A stretch of 64,000 nucleotides of DNA from Bimastos eiseni (Eukaryota; Annelida; Clitellata; Crassiclitellata; Lumbricidae). Location of the stretch: contig OY365817.1 in the NCBI GenBank assembly GCA_959347315.1, positions 6,631,731 through 6,695,730 of the forward strand, given 5' to 3'. Positions within the stretch are counted from its first letter, which is position 1, and every line of letters begins with the position of its first letter. The notes under the pieces are model-generated. The model did not search any database. It saw only the letters and a list, made by a program, of their open reading frames with translations, and was not told the DNA's origin. This document shows positions 44,506 to 55,230 of the stretch, one piece after another. The translations under genes and the position numbers were made by a program.

Positions 44506-44848
44506 GGTTTTCGTCCCAATCGGGCTGAACGAAAGAGTCCATAAATGCCACTGCATTAAAAAGGTTGTGTACAAATAGATAGACGTTGAAAAAGATGAGT
44601 TGTTTCGCGTGTGTTTTCTGTTGCGTGTGTCATACGGCGGCCCAGCTCTTGTAGAAACTCCATTCCGGTGTGGTTTATGGGGCTCAGTGATTCAATGGCC
44701 ACTGGCACAAAATCATGCATGGTGGGGAAGGATGAGTATTTGATGCACTTTCGTTCTGCGGCATGTTCTGCTGCTCCTCCGGCTGTTGATGCTGTCAGAT
44801 GTACATAAGAGGATGCACATGTGTGAATGGCTGCTGCATCCCATGCTC
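44506..44848 (-). pseudogene. RLE-LINE copy 5: C-terminal part
   Basis: Minus strand AWDAAAIHTCASSYVHLTAS, FVPVAIESLSPINHTGMEF, LGRRMTHATENTRET and a final HLWTLSF-type end. It begins exactly at the microsatellite 44849-44878. Confidence 0.8.
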
Positions 44849-44878
44849 TATTATTATTATTATTATTATTATTATTAT
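44849..44878. repeat. ATT microsatellite between RLE-LINE copies 6 and 5
   Basis: Ten ATT units; the sequence 44879-44960 between it and the copy-6 stop would be the 3' UTR of copy 6. Confidence 0.92.
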
Positions 44879-45770
44879 GTCATATATGGTATTATTCATT
44901 ATTGCCGACGGATCTGTCATCAGGCCATCTGGGTCGCCGCTTGTCAGGTGATTGTTATCTTGAAATAGTGCCCTGACTACATAGTGCCGCCGCATTGAAA
45001 CGTTGGATCAATGCCGACAAGTTCTGGAAGAGGAAGCTTATCTCACGGGTGTCACCGGTAGTTGTCGAAAGTCGGTGTCCAGTCTCAGAGAAAAAGGTGA
45101 GGCCCTCACTATTGAGGGGACCGAAGGTTTCTATAGCGATTGGAACAAAAGTGTATTTCTTCTCCAGCTCAGAATATTTTGTGTGTTTATTTGTGGCTGC
45201 TATCTCTGCCGCTCCTCCGGTAGTGGCAGCTGTCTCGGGGATATAAGAAGCGGCCACTGTGTCCACCACCGTCGTCGCGTCCCAAAGTAAGGCCCGCCCC
45301 CCCACTCCATGGTATCAGGGTCTTCCCGTCCGGTCTCTTTCCATCTAATCTAGAAAGACCTGACGGTTCCTTGACCGCTGGAATACCGGCTCTGTTGAGG
45401 CTGCGATGGATTAGGTCGTTGATATTACAGTGTCTTGCTTGACGGCCAAAACCCAAAGAACAGGACAGGTCATGTGCGCCTCTGGCAGAGACGAAGGCGC
45501 CGCATGCGCAGGTGTGTGGTTCGCAGATGGCCACCCCTAAACGTAGGCCGACCGCCACCCTCACGGTATCGTCCTCCAGTCTGAGATTGCGAGAAACAAG
45601 CAGGAGAGCGTATAGCTAGTCCGAGGCATGCGGTGACTGGAAGGGCCTTAGTCTTGTCTGGTCGCAGGGATCCTGTAGCTTTCCTTCTAGTGCAGACAGC
45701 CGCGAGTAACAGCGGTCTGTCAAAGTGGGCTTTGGTAAGTATTCTTTTGAGTTGTGTTGTCTGTCCTTTA
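44879..45770 (-). pseudogene. RLE-LINE copy 6: finger, RLE and C-terminus
   Basis: Minus strand from ~45770: LRLEDDTVRVAVGLRLGVAI, the CCHC-type finger CACGAFVSARGAHDLSC, LIHRSLNRAGIPAVKEPSG, GKRPDGKTLIPW and, after a frameshift at a C-rich run (~45300), LLWDATTVVDTVAASYIPET. Then come FVPIAIETFGPLNSEGL, GHRLSTTTGDTREISFLFQ and QRFNAAAL. All RLE acidic residues are visible across the two frames. There is no RT. Confidence 0.8.
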
Positions 45771-46440
45771 GACTAGCAGACAATGAGTAAATAAGGACTT
45801 GTCATTTTCTTCCAAAATTACACCTTTACCAAGTTATATTGCTTGGTGACAAAGATACTCACTCTGGCAATATTGGCTTACAGAGCAATTAATAATATAG
45901 TCATGCTAAGAATAGAATGAGAACCTTGGGTGTCACCACATTGATTGGAGTCTGAACAGTTCTGTAGAAGTGGAGACAGTTGGCATTATTTGCTTCTTTC
46001 ATATTTAATCTTGAGTTTGATACTCAGCTAAATATATATAACACTTTAAAAAAACATAACATGAAGTTAAATTTATCATCAACTGCAAAGAAATGTATAT
46101 AAAAATTCTCACCCAAAGTTAACTGATGGCAATGTTGAGCTAATCTTGTAGAAATCGGGAGAATATTCAACAGACTTGTAAGACTTGTCTCCAGGTGCAG
46201 CAACCGGTATGGCATTTCGTCTATCAATTACTTTGCACAGATGAAATAATCAACAGAATGAAATAAACAAAAAGTAAACCTCCTGTATTGTAGGTCTGTA
46301 AATGTCTGCGAGAGAGTGACCAATATTCTGTTTTCCATATTACACATTTTATTAAGTTCTGGGATGTTACAACTTCATTGTTTTATCCTTGTAGACAATG
46401 ACCACTAGGCAAATATAAATTTTAGTTTAAGATGTCTAAC
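45771..46440. other. No feature recognised
   Basis: AT-rich sequence with no coding or repeat signal. Confidence 0.4.
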
Positions 46441-46442
46441 AT

Positions 46443-46645
46443 GTGTGTGGATCATGGGTCTTCCATGTCCACATGGGTCCCTGCCCTTGTGGCCTTTCTC
46501 AGAGCTTGGTGCTGGGTCCCCTAATGAGATTGCTTCTGTCCTTAGTGCCACTGCTGTGCTGGGTCACTTACGCTGATGAAAAAAAGGTGAATCAGCTGGT
46601 CTCCCTGTTGCTTCTGTGGGCACTGAGAAATTTTTGAGGATGTAC
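46443..46645 (+). repeat. LINE F3 3' end scrap
   Basis: From ~46585 the sequence AGCTGGTCTCCCTGTTGCTT and CACTGAGAAATTTTTGAGGA matches the 3' UTR end at 63955-64000. The upstream ~130 bp is unassigned. Confidence 0.6.
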
Positions 46646-46699
46646 AATTTTACATTACATTAAATTACATGACATCCACGCCTACTTACGTTGCATTGC

Positions 46700-47018
46700 T
46701 TCTAATGCCTCTGCTGCTGTTCGGGCAATGAGTTGGATGCCCTTGAGGCTTGAATGGCGACAAACCGCCTGCGACTCATCCGAAAAAACTCAATTTATCT
46801 GGCTGGACACTTGCCAGCAGTTTATGAAGCTTAATTGTCATTACTGCTGACTTCCCCGTCTTTGCATTTTCCTCTGTTATCCAGGACCTTGGAGTCACGT
46901 TGGACCAAGAGCTCACCATTGCTTCTCATATTCACCGTCTTTGATGTGATTCATACTACCATACTATGTCAGCTTCGGACTGTTGCTCGCTTGCTAACTC
47001 CAGACACCACAGCTACCC
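46700..47018 (+). pseudogene. CR1-like LINE RT thumb fragment (F4)
   Basis: Contains KTQFIWLDTCQQFMKLN, VIQDLGVTLDQELTIASHIH and SFGLLLAC/TPDTTATL-type text, the region just past YADD in the F4 family. It stops at 47018, where a scrap of a LINE 3' end in antisense (47019-47080) intervenes. Confidence 0.7.
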
Positions 47019-47079
47019 TTAATAATAATAACAACGTCGATTTATAAGGCGCCGTAAACGCGGTCCTAACCACTACAAG

Positions 47080-49550
47080 GACGGAAATGTTTCAGTCCGC
47101 CGATCAGCTCCCCCAGGCTACTCGTTCCTCGATCAGCCAAGGTCGGAGGCGCAGGATGCAATTTTGCCGGGTGATCATCTACTACAATGCCAATCTTGGG
47201 GCTCGGCGGATCGAACTTCTGTACTCTCCAACGACTTTTGAGGCTCTTCCGGTCTTTATCTCCTCCAAACATGGCACTAGCATCCTCCTGGTTATCTACC
47301 GACCCAGTTCCTCTCCTTCATCCCCTCTGTTCTCCACTGAGCTTTCAACTCTTCTATAACAATTCGTACTGTCCAATGCACAGTTGGTTCTCACGGGAGA
47401 TCACCATCTGACGATCTGTGTCCTCAAAAATTTCTCCACCATGGTTTATGCTTTCATCTGCTCCCGCGTTGACTACTGTAATTCATTATTCGTCGGCCTA
47501 CCAAAACCCCGCCTCACTATGCTCCAGTTTGTACTCAACGCAAAGCTGTTCGTTTGATAGCCCGTCTTCCTCATTTCTCACACATCTCTACTTTCATGAC
47601 TCAACATCTTCATTGGCTCCCCTCACTGATAGGATTCAGTTAAAAATCATCATTCTTACATGCAAAGCGTTTCTGGGTCAAGCTCCACGCTATCTTTATA
47701 ATCTAACAGACAACCTATCTCGGTTACCTCTGGACATCTTCTCCGCTCTTTAGACTGTCAGGACCTTCTAGTACCTCGGTCTAGAACTGCCACAGCTCAT
47801 CATCGTGCCTATGCCTCTGTTGGCCGTTTGCTATGGAACAGCTTCCTTGCTGTGACTCATGGTGCAATCGTATCTAGTAGCACAACTGTTTCTGCTCGTT
47901 CTCTTAAGACTTTTCTTTTCTCTAGGAGTTTTCACATTGGGAGCGCCTCTGATTAGGTTGTACTGTGAGAGACGCTTTTTTTAAATCCGTAAATAGAAAA
48001 GAATAGAATAAAATAGAGATCTAAACTTGCATTTGAAGGATTCTGCACGTCCGGAATCAGCCGAGTTTGCAGTGACCATGGAATCGTTCGGCTTGGCTCA
48101 GCATGTTGCTGAGCTTGGGAGGGTGGCTGGACGTCATAGTCACCAGGGACGACTGTCCGGTGACAAGCATAGATGTTCACTCACCAATTATATCCGATCA
48201 TGGACTAGTTATTGCCTCTATACCGTTCATCGACGAGCCTTTCCCTTCTTTTACAAGATGGATCCGTCTTTGGAAAAAGCTGAATCATGACGCCTTCCGT
48301 TCAGCACTCCAAGCTCAGCCACTCTTCAACGATGTTGAGTCTTCTTCATCACTGACTACCAAAGAATTATTAAACTCGTATGTGATGATAATCTCAGATC
48401 TACTGGACTTCTTTCTTCCGCTGAGTACGGTGCGATGTCGACACCATATGCTCTCACTCTGGTTCAACGCAGACTGCAGGAAGCTTCGGTGACAGGCTCG
48501 CCGCCTTGAACGGGTGTATAGGAGGACACATTTACTGTCGGTCCAGGTGGCATGAATTCAGTTTGTCCGGAAAATGCATGCGGCCTATCGTAATGTGAGA
48601 GAGCAAGTCTATTGGGAGGCTATTATTCTCAACCAGGCTAAGGAGCCAAAGAAGCTTTGGACCACTTTCAATAGCCTCCTCGGTCGTCACTCTTTGAGTC
48701 GCCGGCAGCAGTCTTCTCCACCTTTCACTCCTGATGCGTTTCTGGAGCAACTCAATGCAAAGATTTCGTCAATCTGTACAGCTACTGCAGCTTCATCACT
48801 GCCAGAATTTTTCTTTACAGATACTCGTCTATTTGCACTCAGTAAGGTCACTAGCATGGAGTTACAGTGCCCTATCCTGGCTGCTGCTCCAAAGACATGT
48901 GAGCTGGACCCTACACCCGCGTTCCTGGTCCAAGAAAGAGTTCGGTGACGTTCTCCTACCATTCCTTGCAGTGCTCTGCAACCAGTCAATCCAGGAAGCC
49001 AATTTACCTACTCCCCAGAAGCAATCCATCCTCCTCCCAGCTTTGAAGCGGACGGTCTTGACATGGGCGACCCTGCAAATTACTGCCCTATTGCAAGTGT
49101 GACATTCCTATATAAAATATTAGACAACATTATATAAATACTAGACCATATTATTATTTGAATTGTATTGAATTGTATTGAATTCATTGTTTTCTTGGAT
49201 GTAAATGGGTTGCTACCTCCTCTGCAGTCAGGCTTTTGAAAGAATCATTCCACCGAAACGCTTTTGGTCCACCTCCTTTCGGACTTCCATGGTGCCATGG
49301 ACTGTGTTCAGGTAACATTTTTGGCATTGTTTGATGTTAGCTCTGCATTTGACTCTGTGGACCATTCTACCCTTCTTCAGCGCCTCTACGACTCCTTTGA
49401 CCTCGTTGGCAAACCATTGGAGTGGCTTTGTTCTTTCCTTTCAGATCGCACTAACTGTGTCATTGTTGGATCTTATAGGTTCCACTGGGTTGCAGCCCCT
49501 TTCGGTGTACCTCAGGGATCGGTCTTGGGCCCTTTGCTCTATAAGTGATT
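47080..49550 (+). pseudogene. CR1-like LINE (F4): endonuclease to RT motif B
   Basis: The APE endonuclease starts APPGYSFLDQPRSE (~47105), continues IELLYSPTTFEAL and VIYRPSS, and is split within the GDFN region by another LINE (47402-48016). It resumes with LNLHLKDSARPESAEF, GGWLDVIVTRDDCPV and ISDHGLVIASIP. The linker (AYRNVREQVYWEA, CELDPTPAFLV) leads to the RT: GLLPPLQSGF-like text, LALFDVSSAFDSVDHSTLLQ (motif A, ~49330) and FGVPQGSVLGPLLY (motif B), ending at 49548 before YADD. Frameshifts and one ATTGAAT-rich insert (49130-49190) are seen. Confidence 0.82.
47402..48016 (+). mobile_element. 5'-truncated CR1-like LINE inserted in the endonuclease
   Basis: It carries only the RT C-terminus (AFICSRVDYCNSLFVGLPK-like text, KAVRLIARLPHFSHISTF, LHWLPLTDRIQLKIIILTCK) and the family 3' end GACGCTTTTTTTAAATCCGT followed by an AGAAT-type tail. 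GAGATC stands at both junctions (47396-47401 and 48016-48021). Host endonuclease reading (LTGD / LNLHL) rejoins across it. Confidence 0.8.
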
Positions 49551-50714
49551 ATAGGAAGTGAAGGAGAGGTAATTCCAAATCGAGGGCCTACCAACAAAAA
49601 GTCACAGCTCTACCCGATGTAGATGTGAGAAAGGAGAACATAGATCCTATTAATCTGTAACCACAGTACATAATGAAGTGAATGTGTTGATTCACTAATG
49701 ACTTGTTTAGTACTGCTGTTATAAGTTTTAGTATGATCGTGTTGAGTTGAGTTGTTGAGGTTATTTAGTAACAGCCTTCTTTTTATTCTCAATTGTGTAG
49801 TCTTTAGACCAGGCTCCGGTGGCCAGAAATATATCGTCGGCGATCTTTGATGCCCCTGGGTTAGATCAAAAGATTAAGAAGGTGATGAATGTTGTGATAT
49901 GCTCTATTTTCGATTCGTTGATGTGAATGAATCATCTTATCAGAAATCAGACATTCTTGGTTTTGATATAGATGACTTGTTGAGTGGCTTTATGAGTTTT
50001 CAGTGATGTGTGTAATTGACAATGCATATTAGAATCACCTTTTCAAAGCTTAATTCAATGTATGGCCCCTCTAAGTCCCTACCCCATTCAGGACTCAGGC
50101 CCACCACTTGCTGGGAAATATTGCAACTGGTCCACCATCACAAAAACGTTTGACACCACCGCCAGATTGGTTCATTCTCATTTGGGCATTGACCAATTCA
50201 TTATCTTCATCACCAGAGCTGGTTTGAAGAAACTAGTTACGTACTAAATGGTCAACAGTTCATGTACTGAGTCTGAATATTTACATGGCAACTTATCTGG
50301 TGCTGTTCTGTCATACGTCATTCCGCATGATTCCGTGTTTGGTTCACTTTTTTTACATTATATGCCAGATCACTACAACAGAGCTTGACAATAAATCACT
50401 GGGATATTTTGTGTTGCAATGGACTGCATCATGTAATCTCAAACTAAACCAAAAATAAGATCTATGAGATATGTCAGACGGCTAAAAGGGTTGTAAGCAA
50501 CAGAATCCAAAATATCATTCTTGGATTGACAAATTCATATAGTGCCCTTCAAGATGTCTACTTGCTCACAAATCTAAATAATGTTAATGTTGGTTGAAAT
50601 TGACATACATGCCTATCATACCCATATCATTCTGTTCCTAGCTGTGCTTATTTTGCTGGGGTAATTACTAATTATATTAGATCATGATGATCATTTTTGT
50701 TTATTATTGCAACT
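49551..50714. other. No feature recognised
   Basis: AT-rich; short open stretches only, without family resemblance. Confidence 0.4.
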
Positions 50715-51370
50715 TCCCGCAAGCCATTCAGAATACTCTGGCGCGTGCTGTCACCAAAACCCCAAAGCACCACCAATATCACTCCTATCCTCATATCACT
50801 TCACTGGTTCAAAATACCTGAATTGATTAAATACAAGGTCATTTCACTCACCTACAACACACTCCAATCTTCACAGCCAACATATCTCCGTCCACTGTTC
50901 ATGATTCAACCACATCATTCAACTCGTTCCTCTTCCACCGTAATACTGCTTTGCCCTTCCGTCGCCTCATCACTGAAATTTGCAAATCGTTCCATATCTA
51001 CTGCTGTTCCGCCTCTTTGGAACAAACTCCCTCCAGCATTAAGACAAATATCAGATCCATCGTACAAACTCACCAATGCCTCGCCTCTTACCATATCACC
51101 ACAGGTTTTCCATTCGAAACTGAAAACACTGCTTTTTCACAAATCCTATCCTGAATCTTCCCTTATGTCCTACCTTCCTCGCCGTTTCAACTCCAGACAC
51201 CATCCAACTTAGCAGTCTGCTTGTCTGCCTGCCTCTCTGGATTTTTACACGCCTGCCTATCGATGCTGTTTTGATTGGGCCTCTGTGAATAAGCTGGTTC
51301 CCGCGACTTGGCTTTTGTGGGCACTGTTGAAATGCTGGGATTGTTATTACGCTTATGATTATTAATACAA
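50715..51370 (+). pseudogene. CR1/L2-like LINE C-terminus and 3' end (F3)
   Basis: Blocks: QAIQNTLARAVTKTPKHH, LHWFKIPELIKYKVISLTYN, YLRPLFMIQPHHSTRSSSTV, NKLPPALRQISDPSYKLTNA, VFHSKLKTLLFHKSY. It is one long frame (50697-51212) with a single early frameshift, so relatively young. The 3' UTR has AAGCTGGTTCCCGCGACTTG and ends in GATTATTAATAC. Severely 5'-truncated. Confidence 0.85.
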
Positions 51371-51399
51371 GGTGGGCACACCGCAACCTAGTTACAAGA

Positions 51400-51850
51400 T
51401 ATTTTATTAAGAATAGGGTTTGACAATACTCGGTTTTCCCGGGACAGTCCCGATTTTCTGCTAGCTGTTCCAGCTGCCGGGAAAGGTAGGCCAAAAGTGT
51501 CCCGGTTTTTAAAAACTGACCTAACTTACCAACTTCTCCTTGATTTTACTTCTGACATCTGGCGAGTAAATTCATTTTTAACTTCACTTTTATTTATTAC
51601 GATTGTCTATGCATAATACCTTTTCCAATTCTAAACATCATATTGTTGATAAAAAAATATTCTGATAGCAATTCCTGGAACAATGCTCCAGTTGAGCGAG
51701 CTTTCTCACACTGATGAACTCTTATTGGTCAGATCAAAAAAGTTGATTATCAGAAGAAACTCTTGAAGCTATGATAGTGAAAGTGAATATGGAAGAAACC
51801 TTTGTTGAATTTTATGTCAGAACATCATAAGAAAAAACTTTTAAAAAGCC
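51400..51850 (+). pseudogene. hAT transposase C-terminal scrap
   Basis: 51670-51840 shows APVERAFSHTDEL-like text and KVNMEETFVEFYV, the hAT dimerisation block (APVERxFS). The CCCGGGACAGTCCCG-rich segment at 51435-51510 may be element sequence too, but no termini or TSD were found. Confidence 0.5.
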
Positions 51851-52059
51851 TGCCTGACTCTCTGGATTTCACTCACCTACAACATACTACAATCCTGTGT
51901 ATAAGCTGTGAATAATACACATACCAATAATGTGTATTCAAGCACAAAATATGAGTGACTGATTTGATAAATTTTGAATAATTTAATTTAAATTGAAATA
52001 TCAAGTTAGCATTGCTGACGAATCATCGCTATGCTAAGTTCTATTCTATTTTTTATTAT

Positions 52060-53215
52060 ATTCTATTTACGGATTTATAAAGCGCCTCTCACAGTACAAC
52101 CTAATCAGATGTGCTCCCAGTGCGAAAAACCCCTAGAGAAAAGATAAGTCTTAAGAGAACGAGCAGAAACAGTTGTGCTACTAGATAAGATTGCAGCCTG
52201 AGTCACAGCAGGAAGGCTGTTCCATAGCGAAGGGCCAACAGAGGCATAGACATGATGTTGAGCTGTGGCAGTTCTAGACTGCGGTGCTAGAAGATCGTGA
52301 CGGTCTAAAGAACGGAGAGGACGTCCGGTGGTAGCTGAGATAGGTTTCCTGATAAGTTCACATAGATAGAGTGGAGCTTGACCCAACAACGCTTTTAATG
52401 TAAGAAAGAGAACTTTGAAATTAATCCTATGGATGGATGGTGCGTAGTCGCCGCAAATGATAGAAGCTGGACTGAGAGAGATTAGAGATATTTGCAGAGA
52501 AGATACTCTGAGTATCACATACATAGAGTACTGTCCAGAGTGACACCCAGATTGCGGACATTTGTAGAGAAACTAAACTGAGGGAACCGCTTGGCAAGTA
52601 AAGCGTAATCAAGTTTAAGCAGCTGCTGGCGGATGCCCAACCAGATCAATTGAGTCTTGGAAGAATTGAGTGAGAGACGGTTTGAGGACATCCAACAGTT
52701 GAGATCAGCAGACAGTGATTGAATAGATTGGCAAAGAGCAAGTTGGAGCCATGCACGAAGGCCTGAACATATCAGCATAAAGGTGACCTGACGTCGAGTG
52801 CTTTTCAAAAAGGTGAGGAATATCAGCTATAAACATGATATATAGAAGTGGATCCAGTACTGATCCTTGAGGTATGCCAAATTGAACAGGTACCTACAAA
52901 CTGCGGGAGTCACCTAGGATGATCATTTGGGTACGATCAGTAAGATAAGAGCGAAACCAAAGAAGAGAGAGACCACTAAGACCAAAGGACATTTCAAGGC
53001 GATGAAGAAGTATATCATGGTCTACCATATCGAATGCTGAAGATGCATCAAAAAGTGCCAAGAGAGTGACATGGGACTTATACATTGCTGAATAGATGTC
53101 AGATAGAAGAGAAAGAAGAGCAGTTTCAGTTGAGTGGTTGGCTCTAAAACCTGATTGTCTGGGAGGTAGAAGATCAGATTGCTCAAGGTAAAAAAGGAGC
53201 TGTAGAGAAACAAGT
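52060..53215 (-). pseudogene. CR1-like LINE (F4), RT to 3' end
   Basis: Minus strand: QSGFRANHSTET-like text, LLALFDASSAFDMVDHDILL (motif A, ~53060), WFRSYLTDRTQMI, a GIPQGSVLDPLLYIMF motif B, then HLYAD with the catalytic YADD broken by a deletion. NRLSLNSSKTQLIWLGIRQQ follows, then IHRINFKVLFLTLKALLGQA and LWNSLPAVTQAAIL. The 3' end is the GCGCTTTATAAATCCGTAAA type with an ATAGAAT tail (52030-52085). 5'-truncated, with frameshifts. Confidence 0.82.
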
Positions 53216-53219
53216 CACT

Positions 53220-53950
53220 CTAAAGTCTAAAGTTGATGGCCGTCCTTTTTGTTATCTCCCCATCTGACGTTATTAGTCCACCTCGTGGGTCAACATCTCT
53301 CAGATTACGTGAGTATGCGCACTCAACCAGTATGCCGATCCATTTTGCCACAGCAGAAGCCTTCTCCAGTTCCCCTTCATGCATTAGTTGCTTGCTGCTT
53401 TTATCTGCATGGCTACCTGTACTAGGGTGGTCGAAAAAAAAGAACTTTCTCAAAATTCTGCTCCACATCTCTCATTTTATTCTATGGCTGCCTACTATAA
53501 CTTCTACCAAATTTTAGAGACATTGATTAGTATTTAGAGGTTGCTCAAAGTCAAGATGTTTCACCATGTATGCTTGAAATCGTCAATATGCAAATTGTGC
53601 ATTGAAGAACAGAAAACAAAAGAAAGTCGAATTGAAGCATATATATTTGACTCAACTTTTGATTTCTGTGACAGTAATACATCAATTAGACAAGATCTGA
53701 AGTATTCAATGTTTCTGTTGACTGTCTCGGACACACTAGCACCTTTCTTGAATGACACAGTCGTATGACTGTCATACGACTGTGTCATCATTCACTGTTC
53801 TGAGTGCCCCTATGTCATCTTCGTCAGCGTGGCTTTGGAGCAGGATAGATAGATTTTCTCCACAGGTGTTTTACGAGCCAAATATGAGACTGTTTCTGCT
53901 CTTCATTCTTTGTCAGTATTGAATGTACCGCCACATCAAAGCAATCATAG
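53220..53950. other. Unassigned, contains a near-perfect palindrome
   Basis: Open stretches at 53233-53517 and 53541-53791 have no family resemblance. The palindrome at 53752-53788 is described separately. Confidence 0.4.
53752..53788. repeat. 37-bp palindrome, 18-bp perfect arms
   Basis: ATGACACAGTCGTATGAC, one T, then its exact reverse complement. Confidence 0.95.
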
Positions 53951-53959
53951 CTTCCTCAG

Positions 53960-54780
53960 CGAAGTCATTCACAACTCTCATGATCGATGGTGTCATCCAG
54001 AGATCCTAGTAGGAGGGATCGTGCATATAATCTGAAACCGGTGAAAATTTAGGTATATGTCCAATAAGCCAGGCCGCAGAGCGAAGAACACTATCTAAAC
54101 GCATCGCTACGGCACAGGGAAGACCAGCCAGAACAGCGCTGCAGTGATCAATTCTGCTGGTTACAAAGGCATGAACGAGGACTACTGAAGCCTAAAAGGT
54201 AAGGGAGCGAATAACTGCACGAAGCTGAGGCAGCTGATAGTAGCAGTTATGAGTAACCCGGTTTACATGTTGCGAGAGACCAAGTGCCTGATCAAGCAAT
54301 ACACCCAGATCATGCACAACAGATGAAAAAGTAATGTGAGGATAGGTCTCAGCCAATATCTGTATATCCAGCTCAGCCAGGTGTCTGCGACTGCCAATCC
54401 ATATAAATTCTGTTTTGGATGGATTTAAGAGGAGGCGATTAGAGGCCATCCATCCAGAGAGGACATTTATGGCATCACACATCAGCCCAACTGAGACCAT
54501 TGCTGCAGCTGCTATGCAATGGACATAAGCTTGAATGTCACCTGCATACAATTGATGCATGACACCAGATATAGTAAGCAGAGGACTATCAGAGGTATAG
54601 AGAATGTAGAGCACCAAAGGACCCATCACTGAACCCTGAGGAACTCCAAAAGGGGCGGGGACCCAGCGAGACCGAAAAGTACCAGTAACTACACAATTGG
54701 TACGGTCAGTAAAAACGGAACGGAGCCATTCAAGAGGGCCGCCAGTCAAGCCAAAAGAAATAGAAATGGACAGTCAGATG
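53960..54780 (-). pseudogene. CR1-like LINE (F4) RT with altered catalytic site
   Basis: A 185-codon open minus-strand stretch (54749-54192) carries LEWLRSVFTDRTNCVVTGTF, motif B FGVPQGSVMGPL, the catalytic box as LYAGDIQAY, WMASNRLLLNPSKTEFIWIG and VVHDLGVLLDQAL. Beyond it follow VHAFVTSRIDHCSAVLAGLP and PKFSPVSDYMHD to ~54000. YADD is changed to YAGD (codon 54540-54542), removing a metal-binding aspartate. Motif A and the 5' half are missing. Confidence 0.85.
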
Positions 54781-55230
54781 AGCAGACAGAGGGCGAGACT
54801 TTACCTGATCAATGGTTGCTAACTAACAAATGATGACATATAACATAGTGAAGCTAGCACAGAGTGCATCTCTGGGCTCTATAAGGGGCATTATAAAATT
54901 TAAGGTGCATGGTATTGTATAAAATTAGGGCTGCGCGTTAATCGCCGTTAACGCCCGCGATTAACTCGTCAAAAAAAATTGCGATTAAATATTTTAACAC
55001 AATTAGCGCATCAGATATTTATCACATAGTAACGTTTTATAATCATTACTTTTCATTAGTTTTCAAGTAATCGGTTATCGCCAATCGATTATCGCCCACT
55101 TGAGTCGCCCATCTCCACTCACTAGGAATAGCGCACATCACGCTTACATAGCCTACATCCAGTCCTTTTGCAAAGGTTATTTACTGAGTTTCGTGTTTAT
55201 CAGAAAAAATTGAAAGTTTTGTGTTTCACA

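Noticed and set aside
44306..44506. Plus-strand frame of Asn, Tyr, Ile and Leu runs
   Set aside because: Translation of the AAT/ATT microsatellite tail of a LINE.
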